Below are positions 52,169 through 60,425 of a DNA stretch of 64,000 bases, one piece after another. Location of the stretch: positions 1 to 64,000 of the forward strand of contig NZ_JAHLNO010000020.1 of assembly GCF_018916875.1 (NCBI RefSeq). The letters run 5' to 3'. Source of the stretch: Virgibacillus proomii (GTDB lineage: Bacteria > Bacillota > Bacilli > Bacillales > Amphibacillaceae). Every line of letters starts with the position of its first letter. Position 1 is the stretch's first letter. The translations under genes and the position numbers were made by a program. The notes below the pieces were generated by a model, which did not search any database, was not told where the DNA came from, and saw nothing but the letters and a program-made list of their open reading frames with translations.

Positions 52169-52489
52169 CCTCCATCCCTCCTTCAATTTATGTTTTGTTA
52201 ACAATATACAAAAAATTATATGATTTAGCAATAAAAAACGGAAAATTCATAACTTTTTACCTTTTATTCATCTAGGGTATTTTATCCATATCAAATTTTC
52301 TCAATTTTATTCCTAGCAATCTTGCTTAATAAATAATTTACACTTATAATCAGAGCTAATTTATTTTTTGTCTGTATACTTTTGTTTAGTTTATGAAATA
52401 ATTGACACTTGTTCCATGCGTTCATGCAGTATTTCCACTGCAAAGCAGATACCTATTTTAAAGTTTACAGATGATAGGAGATGATTACA
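52169..52489. other. Non-coding spacer
   Basis: AT-rich divergent region. No repeat or RNA recognised. Confidence 0.4.
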
Positions 52490-53299
52490 TGAAAGAACAA
52501 CTGCGAAAGGTAGGTATCTTAGGAACAGGTTTTGTAGGTTCAAGTACAGCTTTATTCAATAATTAATCAAGGTATCTGTGAGGAATTATTATTAGTCGAC
52601 ATTAAAGAAGAAAAGTCCATGGGAGAATCGCTCGATCTTGCTCATTGCATGGATTTCCTTCCCTCTAAAACAGAGATTTTTTCAGGAACTGCATCTGATA
52701 TGGGCAAATATGGAGATTATTATTATTACTGCAAGTCCGCCTCCAAAAGAAAATCAAACTCGACTAGATACCCTTGAAACAAGTGCCAATATTATGAATG
52801 ATACGATTCCAAAAATAATGGCTAGTGGATTTAACGGTATTTTTCTAATTGCCACAAATCCAGTTGATATTATTACATATCATGTGTGGAAACTATCTGG
52901 ATTGCCACGCCATCAAGTAATCGGAACAGGTACTTCCATTGATTCTTCTCGCTTAAAAACGTATTTATCGGATATCTTACATGTAAACATACATAATATT
53001 CAAGGCTATACAATGGGAGAACATAGTGATTCACAATTTGCCGTATGGTCACATCTCACCATTGGTGGAAAACCATTCTTACAAAATCGATATTTAATAA
53101 CGACCATCGTATTATTCCAACATCTTGTATCCTTGACGGAGAATACGCTGAATACAATATCTGTACAGGAGTACCAGCAGTTATTAGCAGAAGTGGAATA
53201 AAAGATATTATTGAAATAAAACTTTCTGCAGAAGAACAGGTATTATTTAAAACGTCTAATTCTGTACTGAGAAGCTACATGGCTAGTATTGGCGACTAA
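52490..53299 (+). pseudogene. L-lactate dehydrogenase, frameshifted with internal deletion
   Basis: Starts MKEQLRKVGILGTGFVGSST (NAD site) with AGGAGATG upstream, shifts frame at about 52560, continues [20 protein letters not shown], shifts, then [73 protein letters not shown] (catalytic His). Next the protein jumps to the end part [19 protein letters not shown] .. VLRSYMASIGD, losing about 60 residues. The family is L-LDH/malate dehydrogenase; SGLP and the length favour LDH. Confidence 0.82.
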
Positions 53300-53317
53300 A
53301 TCTACCAATAACAAATA

Positions 53318-53353
53318 CTTGAAAAACACCACAATTTTTTGTGGTATTTTTCT
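53318..53353 (+). terminator. Terminator after the LDH remnant
   Basis: AAAACACCACAA and TTGTGGTATTTTT pair around a short T loop. Confidence 0.75.
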
Positions 53354-53417
53354 ATTAATTTATTTGCTTTTCTTTTATATCTTTTCCAATTATAATAGTT
53401 GAAAAGGAGGTGAGATA

Positions 53418-54398
53418 TTGGAGAATAAAGAAATGTTTGAAATTATATTAAGTAAATTAGACTCACTTGAAGAAGGACAGAACACATTAAAAATGGAAAC
53501 TAAATCTCTTCGGGTAGGACAAAGCGAACTGCGTAGCGAGACTAACTTGCTTTCGAAAGAGGTCATTGACTTACGTGAGGAAACCAAATCGCTTAGGATA
53601 GGGCAAGACGAACTCCGTAACGAATTTAAATCATTTCAAACCGGGCAAGATGAACTCCGTAACAAGACTAATTTCCTTTCGCAAGAGTTTATTGACTTAC
53701 GTGAGGAAACCAAATCGCTTGGGATAGGGCAAGACGAACTCCGTAACGAATTTAAATCATTTCAAACCGGGCAAGATGAACTCCGTAACAAGACTAACTT
53801 GCTTTCGCAAGAGGTCATTGACTTACGTGAGGAAACCAAATCGCTTAGGATAGGACAAGACGAACTCCGTAACGAATTTAAATCATTTCAAACCGGGCAA
53901 GATGAACTCCGTAACAAGACTAATTTCCTTTCGCAAGAGTTTATTGACTTACGTGAGGAAACCAAATCGCTTGGGATAGGGCAAGACGAACTCCGTAACG
54001 AGACTAAATTGCTTTCGAAAGAGGTTATTGACTTACGTGAGGAAACCAAATCGCTTGGGGTAGGGCAAGATGAACTCCGTAACGAGACTAAATTGCTTTC
54101 GAAAGAGGTTATTGACTTACGTGAGGAAACCAAATCGCTTGGGGTAGGGCAAGACGAACTCCGTAACGAGACTAAATTGCTTTCGAAAGAGGTTATTGAC
54201 TTACGTGAAGAAACCAAATCGCTCCGTGTTGACATGAATCAAGGTTTTACATCGTTAAATGAAAAAATTGAGCTTTTGACAAAACAAACAAGTAATGTCG
54301 TTATTAAGCATCATCAGAATGAATTAACCTATCTTAAGGAAAAAGTGTCTTCATTAGAAGAAGATATGTTTATGGTTAAGAATACCTTAAAAAAGTGA
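53418..54398 (+). CDS. Repetitive coiled-coil protein
   Basis: 326 residues with no membrane span or signal peptide. Residues 30-275 consist of repeats built from a 28-residue unit (GQDELRNKTNFLSQEFIDLR plus EETKSLGI) and a 14-residue half unit (GQDELRNEFKSFQT). Both are multiples of seven, so one unbroken parallel coiled coil is expected. Several units are identical at the DNA level (126-bp composite). The N- and C-termini are unique (MENKEMFEIILSKLDSLEEG; KEKVSSLEEDMFMVKNTL). It starts with TTG seven bases after GGAGG. Related short coiled-coil proteins occur in Bacilli with unknown role. Confidence 0.75.
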   Translation: MENKEMFEIILSKLDSLEEGQNTLKMETKSLRVGQSELRSETNLLSKEVIDLREETKSLRIGQDELRNEFKSFQTGQDELRNKTNFLSQEFIDLREETKSLGIGQDELRNEFKSFQTGQDELRNKTNLLSQEVIDLREETKSLRIGQDELRNEFKSFQTGQDELRNKTNFLSQEFIDLREETKSLGIGQDELRNETKLLSKEVIDLREETKSLGVGQDELRNETKLLSKEVIDLREETKSLGVGQDELRNETKLLSKEVIDLREETKSLRVDMNQGFTSLNEKIELLTKQTSNVVIKHHQNELTYLKEKVSSLEEDMFMVKNTLKK

Positions 54399-54471
54399 TG
54401 TTAAAATCTTCCCCCTATTTAACCACATATATTTAAAAGCCTACCTTGATTCTATCCACCTATTTACAATC

Positions 54472-54510
54472 AATAGTAGCCCCTAACAATGGTTTTTAGG
54501 GGCTACAAAT
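54472..54510 (+). terminator. Terminator of the coiled-coil gene
   Basis: TAGCCCCTA and TAGGGGCTA pair around ACAATGGTTTT. Confidence 0.72.
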
Positions 54511-54804
54511 ATCTTTTAAAACTTTTGCTTTTTCTTCTGTATGAGCTACACTTAACTGGATAGAAAAAATAAGGCTAAGTAGACTAAAACAAAACCATAG
54601 TATTTTAACGTAAGTTTAGTTATGTACAAACAGCAAAACTTCTGACAAGCTAAAGTGAAACTTCATTTTTTTGGCATATAATTATTTTTTTATATACTAC
54701 TTTGGAAAAACTATTGATTTTTCCTTCTTCAAATATAGATTACAAGGTACAGAATTGGATAATTAGGTACATTTCTACAAGTTTATGGTTCGTCAAATTT
54801 TAGC

Positions 54805-54833
54805 TTGCAACCAAATAGGGTTGTATGTATAAT
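54805..54833 (+). promoter_or_regulatory. Promoter of the tRNA-Val gene
   Basis: TTGCAA (54805-54810), 17 bp, TATAAT (54828-54833), 44 bp before the mature tRNA. Confidence 0.78.
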
Positions 54834-54877
54834 AGAGTATGTGGCTCCTAATATAGATAAATGAATATTTATTTTTT

Positions 54878-54950
54878 GATTCCGTAGCTCAGCTGGGAGA
54901 GCGCCACCTTGACAGGGTGGAGGTCGCTGGTTCGAGACCAGTCGGAATCA
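54878..54950 (+). tRNA. tRNA-Val (anticodon GAC)
   Basis: A 73-nt cloverleaf. Acceptor GATTCCG/CGGAATC with discriminator A, D arm GCTC..GAGC, anticodon stem CCACC/GGTGG around loop TTGACAG (anticodon GAC), T arm CTGGTTCGAGACCAG. CCA is not encoded (TCG follows). Single gene with its own promoter and terminator. Confidence 0.95.
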
Positions 54951-54956
54951 TCGCAC

Positions 54957-54994
54957 TTAAACGCTTGTCCTGTATAGGATGGAGCGTTTTTTCT
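54957..54994 (+). terminator. Terminator of tRNA-Val
   Basis: AAACGCT and AGCGTTTTTTC enclose a second stem (TCCTGTATAGGA). Confidence 0.82.
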
Positions 54995-55036
54995 GTTTTG
55001 GAGTTTTATATATACACTATAAAAGTGACCAATTAT

Positions 55037-55847
55037 AAAGTGAAACTTCATTCAGTAGGAGTTTTCTTCCATCTCCTACTGAATGTTAGTACCTAGAGGG
55101 GTATGACCTAAAGGCCCTTGAACGAATCGGGCATTTAGGTGCCGTTTTCTCACACTTAGACCCTTTTGTACCAACTCAGCTCTTAAAGTGGGAGGCTTAC
55201 GGCACCTTATATGCGGGATAAAGTGAAACTTCATTTCTTGGAATGCTTTTTCCAAAGAAATGTTAGTTGAACGAATCGGGCATTTAGGTGCCGTTTTCTT
55301 ACACTTAGACCCTTTTGTACCAACTCAGCTCTTAAAGTGGGAGGCTTACGGCACCTTAATATGCGGGATAAAGTGAAACTTCATTTCTTGGAATGCTTTT
55401 TCCAAAGAAATGTTAGTTGAACGAATCGGGCATTTAGGTGCCGTTTTCTTACACTTAGACCCTGTTGTATCAACTCTGGTCTTGAAGTGGGAGGCTTACG
55501 GCACCTTACATGCGGGATAAAGTGAAACTTCATTTCTTGGAATGCTTTTTCCAAAGAAATGTTAGTACCACAAGGGTATGACCTAAAGGCCCTTGAACGA
55601 ATCGGGCATTTAGGTGCCGTTTTCTCACACTTAGACCCTGTTGTATCAACTCTGGTCTTGAAGTGGGAGGCTTACGGCACCTTACATGCGGGATAAAGTG
55701 AAACTTCATTTCTTGGAATGCTTTTTCCAAAGAAATGTTAGTTGAACGAATCGGGTATTTAGGTGCCGTTTTCTCACACTTAGACCCTTTTGTACCAACT
55801 CAGGCTCTTAAAGTGGGAGTCTTACGGCACCTTATATGCGGGATAAA
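55037..55847. repeat. Tandem array of five B-type structured elements
   Basis: Five head-to-tail copies of about 150-185 bp, each running from AAAGTGAAACTTCAT to ATGCGGGAT. Copy 1 has the CATTCAGTAGGAG hairpin and the GTATGACCTAAAGGCCC insert. Copies 2-5 have a CATTTCTTGGAA/TTCCAAAGAAATG hairpin; only copy 4 again carries the insert. The core CGAATCGGGCATTTAGGTGC .. ACGGCACCTTA is constant. It lies directly downstream of tRNA-Val. The open frame at 55530-55730 is repeat only. Confidence 0.9.
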
Positions 55848-56548
55848 AAAGCAAAGTTGTGCTTTGAATATACGTATATATGAATACAATCCATAAAAAA
55901 GAAGAATTTATCTTTTCCTGCATAATTTACCATTAACTGTTTATGTATCTAAAATATATGGACTGTCAGATGCTATTAACAGCTTTCTAGTTAATTTCCT
56001 CTTTTTTTCTGTTCATCAAGAATCGATTTTTCTTTATGTAATGTTCTTGTTCTTCCCACATTTCGTCTAATATTTCACGTGTTCGATTTTCATTACGTAC
56101 TTACTCGGCTTCTTCCTTTTCCTGCCGAAAAAATGTTTTTCATATTAAATGTTCGTACTTGTTTTCGTTAAAAACAGTAGCTAAAATACTATTTTTGTCA
56201 ATTTTTAATACACGTATATAGTACTCTGTTATCTTAATATCGTTATTCAATATAAAAAAATGATCTTTTGTTTACCCTCCAAAGATCGATTAAACAGCCC
56301 TAACATGATTACATCACCTTAGCATGTTCGTTCTTATTCCAGTGTAAAAATAGAACTTCATGCGGTGTATTTTTTTAGAAATTTATGTCACCTATAAAAA
56401 GGGGACATAAATTTCTAAATACAATGAGCTTTATTAAGAATAAAACTCCGAAAAGACATAATAATATGTTAATTATGTTATAATAATCGCAAGTGCATAA
56501 GGCTTTCATGGGTGGTAGCTCATCCCTTTAGCGAAAGGGGGTGAGGCT
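55848..56548. other. Gene-poor stretch with a decayed frame
   Basis: Minus strand 56000-56280 reads DIKITEYYIRVLKIDKNSIL, ATVFNENKYEHLI, stop, and later ENRTREILDEMWEEQEHYIK. It looks like a dead gene of about 100 codons that I do not recognise. The rest is AT-rich leader of the toxin-like gene. Confidence 0.4.
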
Positions 56549-56635
56549 GTGACAGTTTTCGAAGGATTGGTCTTAATGATTTCTTTTGGAGCGCTCATTG
56601 CAACTATTTTGTCAGAAAAAAATAACCACCCATAG
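56549..56635 (+). CDS. Putative holin-like type I toxin (28 aa)
   Basis: GTG at 56549, ribosome site AAAGGGGGTGAGG. The peptide MTVFEGLVLMISFGALIATI LSEKNNHP is one hydrophobic helix with a short polar tail (shown in two parts). The pattern MTV.E.L.LMISF..LI is that of the holin-like toxin family (Hol_Tox) in type I toxin-antitoxin loci of Bacillales and lactobacilli. The long structured leader (GGGTGGTAGCTCATCCCTTT .. AAAGGGGGTGAG) can hide the ribosome site. Two hairpins follow. No protein antitoxin is expected. Confidence 0.75.
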   Translation: MTVFEGLVLMISFGALIATILSEKNNHP

Positions 56636-56738
56636 CCTAGCTAGCATACAGTGGTTATTTTTATTGCTCTTATTTTGTAGCTGCCCCAATGAGGGCTATT
56701 GCACTAACCGTTTGGTGTGCCAGCACCAGACGGTTTTT
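56618..56738. ncRNA. Structured 3' region of the toxin locus, candidate antisense antitoxin RNA
   Basis: Hairpin 1 at 56620-56664 (AATAACCAC .. GTGGTTATT) has T runs on both strands and overlaps the toxin stop. Hairpin 2 at 56706-56738 (CCGTTTGGTG .. CACCAGACGG, TTTTTATT) ends the plus-strand transcript. In known type I loci of this family an antisense RNA is made from the opposite strand over this region. A promoter for it was not identified. Confidence 0.5.
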
Positions 56739-56918
56739 ATTATTATATGAATCTACTTAAATAGTATACCTTATTTACCAAATAATTTAAAATACTTCTT
56801 TTATAAGTAAATTAAAAATGAGAAAAGTCCTATCCGAAGAATAGGCTTTTATATGTATTGTATATCAATGATCAACTAATTGCATCATTGTTGTTTATAA
56901 AAGTCTATCTTGGCTAAA

Positions 56919-57176
56919 CTAGAAAAGGGATTTCCACACTTCCAGTATCACAAGATGCAAATAATTATTAATCGTATCCCCTTTTCGATCTGACAATATG
57001 TCATAAATCTTTTTATTTTCAACATCCGCAACAATCGTTTGAAACTTTTCTCTCCTCCTTGCATCAGCCTTAAGCTTATTCATAGCTAAGGCAATGCGTA
57101 ATACCTCCTTTTTCTTTCTTCGTATAATTTTTACAGGTGTATTGGATAAGGCTGGCCCTGAATAGACTGCTTTCAA
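56919..57176 (-). pseudogene. Transposase-like remnant (ISL3-like?)
   Basis: The segment KFQTIVADVENKKIYDILSD, RKGDTINNYL resembles the ISL3-family stretch (Y)GTILVDLETxxPIDLLPDR. The preceding residues do not fit well and the frame ends soon after. Upstream to 57440 there are only short interrupted frames. Low-confidence match. Confidence 0.35.
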
Positions 57177-57640
57177 TAGCTACGAATCCGCTTGGTTCAT
57201 TCCTTACAGGATGAGCATTTTTGTTTTTTAACTTTGGTATGAACCTTTTGATAAAAGGTTCGATTGGAATTAGCTGTTTTCCTTAAAAAGCTTCTTCTAA
57301 AACTATCATACCTTCTATGCTTTTCTGGAAGTTTTTAATTTGTATATGTATCTGTTTAGCCTGCGATTCTGTTTTATCGATAAAGCTACGACATCCCCCG
57401 CTTTTAATTGACTCCTCCCATCTCAGTTAGTAATAAATTAAATTATCTTTCCTTAGTTGCATTATACTAAGAGCGTAAATTATTGAATTATTTATGAGAA
57501 AAATAAATCACAAACAATATTACCTATGACCAACACCATGCTTATCAATTAATTTTTATCGTAAAACGATAAAAATTAATTGACTTACGCAAATTAACAA
57601 ATTATAATAAATTTACCCTAGCTAAGAGGAGTGATTTTTT
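57177..57640. other. Decayed sequence and promoter region
   Basis: Interrupted minus-strand frames only. 57548-57580 holds an inverted repeat (AATTAATTTTTATCG .. CGATAAAAATTAATT), a 30-bp near-perfect palindrome about 60 bp before the DUF2975 gene that could be an operator for the XRE protein of that cassette. Confidence 0.5.
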
Positions 57641-58120
57641 ATGAAACAAAAGGAATTATCAAATTGGTTAAAATTGATAATTGTTTTTTGTGGAATTTTA
57701 GGACTATTGCTTTGCATTTATTTTGGACCGGAAATTGGAAGGGAAGTTTTACTGAATTCAGAAAAGATGAAAGTATTATATAAACCTTTTATTGTATTCA
57801 TTTGGATTACTGGAATTCCATTCTATATCGCATTAATTTTAGGGTGGCAAATCTGTTTGGATATTAGCTCAAATCAAGCCTTTACCATAAAAAATGCAGA
57901 TAGATTAAAAAAAATCAGTGTTTTGGCAATGATTGAAGGACTTTTATATGTTATTGCATTAGTATACCTTTTAGTAGATCAAATTTTAAGTACAAATATA
58001 TTAACCATTATTCTACTCATTCTTTTTTTCGCAGTTATTATTTCCGTGTTTACTTCCATGCTTTCTCATTTAGTTAGAGAAGCTAGTAAAATAAAAACAG
58101 ATAACGATCTAACAATTTGA
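57641..58120 (+). CDS. DUF2975 family membrane protein
   Basis: 159 residues with four membrane spans (LIIVFCGILGLLLCIYFGPE; PFIVFIWITGIPFYIALILG; VLAMIEGLLYVIALVYLLVD; IILLILFFAVIISVFTSMLS). The centre CLDISSNQAFTIKNADRLKK is the DUF2975 signature. It is 9 bp upstream of a small XRE regulator, the usual pairing for this family. Function unknown. AGAGGAG before the ATG. Confidence 0.82.
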   Translation: MKQKELSNWLKLIIVFCGILGLLLCIYFGPEIGREVLLNSEKMKVLYKPFIVFIWITGIPFYIALILGWQICLDISSNQAFTIKNADRLKKISVLAMIEGLLYVIALVYLLVDQILSTNILTIILLILFFAVIISVFTSMLSHLVREASKIKTDNDLTI

Positions 58121-58129
58121 GGTGACAAA

Positions 58130-58348
58130 ATGGCTATTATCGTAAACCTTGATGTAATGCTGGCGAAAAGAAAAATGAGCGTCACAGAATTATCAAATAG
58201 AATAGGAATCACAATGGCTAACGTTTCCATATTAAAAAATGGAAAAGCAAAAGCGATTAAATTCTCAACTTTAGACAAAATATGTGAAGCTTTAGAATGC
58301 CAACCTGGTGATATTTTAGAATACAGAAAAAATACAGATGAAGGATAG
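58130..58348 (+). CDS. Small XRE-family regulator (YozG-like)
   Basis: 72 residues, one Cro/C1 helix-turn-helix: IIVNLDVMLAKRKMSVTELS, NRIGITMANVSILKNGKAKA, IKFSTLDKICEALECQPGDI, LEY. Such proteins lie beside DUF2975 genes throughout Firmicutes and presumably autoregulate the cassette. The palindrome at 57548-57580 is a candidate site. GAGGTGAC precedes the ATG. Confidence 0.85.
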   Translation: MAIIVNLDVMLAKRKMSVTELSNRIGITMANVSILKNGKAKAIKFSTLDKICEALECQPGDILEYRKNTDEG

Positions 58349-58352
58349 ATGG

Positions 58353-58577
58353 ATGATGAATAAAAAAATTTTGTTGGCTTTACTTCCAATTTTAATAGGT
58401 GTCATTTGCCTAATTAGCTATTCTATAATTGGTTCAAAGGTAACTCCAGATGGAACATTAGAAGAGCCATTTTTCTTAATCCCACTAAGTTATCTTTTTG
58501 TTTTTAGCGGTATTGCGCTACTGTTATTTATGGCTATTATTTCAGTCATAAAGAAAAACAAACATAATAACCAATAA
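58353..58577 (+). CDS. DUF3955-like small membrane protein
   Basis: 74 residues with two spans (ILLALLPILIGVICLISYSI and FFLIPLSYLFVFSGIALLLF), a pattern of DUF3955. Start at 58353, AAGGATAG upstream inside the end of the XRE gene. Third gene of the DUF2975-XRE-DUF3955 cassette. Function unknown. Confidence 0.72.
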   Translation: MMNKKILLALLPILIGVICLISYSIIGSKVTPDGTLEEPFFLIPLSYLFVFSGIALLLFMAIISVIKKNKHNNQ

Positions 58578-58947
58578 TCCATGAAGCAAAAAGTGCTACC
58601 TAAAAGAGCATGGATCCCTATATTTTGAAACGAATGTTTAAACGAAAAAATTATAGCTACTGGCATGTATCTTGAATTCATCTGTTCATTATCTGAGATA
58701 AATATGAAACAGTTTCCAGATTTGCTAATGGGGATCCTCGCTTGTTTACTAAAAAGTTATGACAATATTTTAGTTTTTCTATTACGTTTTAGATGTTTAC
58801 AAGAGGTAACGTTTAAAATAGTAAAACTTTAGCAGATTCGCTTGTTCAAGTTGCTAAATACGATACGTTAAATTATTTTAATATTTTGTTTATTCAATTA
58901 CCATCTATTACTGTAATGTGGTAAATTGCTAGTTAGAAGGTGAAAAG
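58578..58947. other. Non-coding stretch
   Basis: No coherent frame, repeat or strong hairpin. Confidence 0.4.
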
Positions 58948-59742
58948 ATGAAATATATAGTTGATCTTATTTATTTCGGTTACTATCAGGCTTTATCCTG
59001 TATTTTTCCGGTAGTCATCTTTATAACTCTTGCTGTTTCAAAGTTGATCTTGATTCCTGGATTATATCGTTACGATTTTATTTTACTTATTTGTCTCATT
59101 ACACAATACCTCATGTTAAAAACAAAGTTAGAGACAAAAGAAGAAATAAAAGTAATTTGTGTATTCCATATTATTGGACTGTTACTGGAATTATATAAGG
59201 TACATGTCGGTTCATGGTCCTACCCAGAAGAAGCACGAGCAAAAATATGGAGAGTACCACTTTATAGTGGTTTTATGTATGCAAGTGTTGCAAGCTATAT
59301 ATGTCAAGCATGGCGCAGATTTCATTTAAGAATGCATAACTGGCCCAAAAATATATACACAATACCACTTGGTTTGATGATTTATTTAAACTTCTTTACC
59401 CATCATTTTATTTTTGATTTCCGTTGGATTTTAACAGCCTTGTTATTTATTATTTTCTTTCAGACTTATGTACAAATTACAGTACGAAAAACAACATATA
59501 AAATGTCGCTTCCTCTTTCTTTTTTCTTAATTGGCTTTTTTATTTGGATTGCTGAGAATATCGCAACCTTCTTTGGAGCATGGCAATATCCTAGTCAACA
59601 GGACTCATGGAATCTTGTCCATATTGGTAAAATTAGTTCTTGGTTTTTGCTAGTTGTCATAAGCATTATGATTGTAACAGAGCATAAAAAACTTGTTGCA
59701 AGTATTTCAAATTTTATTAGAGGAGAACAAATCTATCATTAG
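58948..59742 (+). CDS. DUF817 family membrane protein (YoaT-like)
   Basis: 264 residues, about eight membrane spans. DUF817 blocks: HIIGLLLELYKVHVGSWSYP, VPLYSGFMYASVASYICQAW, FFTHHFIFDFRWILTALLFI, and ENIATFFGAWQYPSQQDSWN. The conserved Glu/His/Asp in the membrane suggest metal binding or catalysis, but no function is known. AGAAGGTG before the ATG. Confidence 0.85.
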   Translation: MKYIVDLIYFGYYQALSCIFPVVIFITLAVSKLILIPGLYRYDFILLICLITQYLMLKTKLETKEEIKVICVFHIIGLLLELYKVHVGSWSYPEEARAKIWRVPLYSGFMYASVASYICQAWRRFHLRMHNWPKNIYTIPLGLMIYLNFFTHHFIFDFRWILTALLFIIFFQTYVQITVRKTTYKMSLPLSFFLIGFFIWIAENIATFFGAWQYPSQQDSWNLVHIGKISSWFLLVVISIMIVTEHKKLVASISNFIRGEQIYH

Positions 59743-59849
59743 TTTTCTTTGAAAAACAGATGAATGCTCCTTTAAAAAGGCTATTTTTAATATAAACTTT
59801 TCCACTTCCCGTAACTCGTTTCGATTATGGTTATAAGTGGGAGATTAAT

Positions 59850-60050
59850 CTCTGGGTACCCTTGAAAAAGAGAACCCTTTTTCTTCGTGCGATGAACCAC
59901 ACCTTGAAAAAAGTGCTATCTAATCAAGAAATCTTACTTGTTCTGTCAACCCAAACGAATCAGACATTTTGAAGTGCCATTATCTTACACCTAGACCTTT
60001 TCGTCTTCTCTATAACAAGTGGAGTCTTATGGCCTTATATATGGGATAAA
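59850..60050. repeat. Degenerate A unit joined to a B-type 3' domain
   Basis: CCCTTGAAAAAGAGAACCC .. TTTTTCTTCGTGCGATG is an A unit, followed by CTGTCAACCCAAACGAATCA, GTGCCATT.., CTAGACC, GGAGTCTTATGGCC and ATGGGATAAA. It shows again that A units are attached to the B constant domain. Confidence 0.7.
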
Positions 60051-60425
60051 TAACAAGCAACTAAAAATAAAACTAACACTAAGAAAATAATCAGGTACAT
60101 GATTAACCGAATATTCCACAAAAAACAAACATATAAATCGTCCAGCACCTTGAATCGGAATCTATTTCTATATAAGTGGAAGCGTCTGTCGAATATTGTT
60201 AAAATAAGAACGTACCATATCAACTCATTGGAATAATTTATAACTCATACAACAACTTGTAAATTATCTTTGCGAGTACGAGGTGCTATTGACATTCCTC
60301 CTGCTCTACCCAAAATAATCCTTAAAAATTATAACGGATAAAACTTTTCCAATTAACAATATACTTACAGAAGGGATCTGGACAACATCAAAGATAAATG
60401 GCTGTCACAATTATCTTTAAAGAAA
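60051..60425. other. Region upstream of the sensor kinase
   Basis: No gene. The in-frame extension of the kinase (KDKWLSQLSLKK) reaches back to about 60390 but lacks ATG, GTG or TTG; AGAAGGGA lies at 60370-60377. Confidence 0.45.

Noticed and set aside
54869..55051. Minus-strand 60-codon frame over tRNA-Val
   Set aside because: It is the complement of the tRNA and its terminator.
55037..55847. CRISPR array or integrative-element attachment sites next to tRNA-Val
   Set aside because: Units are 150-185 bp with no spacers. No copy of the tRNA 3' end and no integrase were found.
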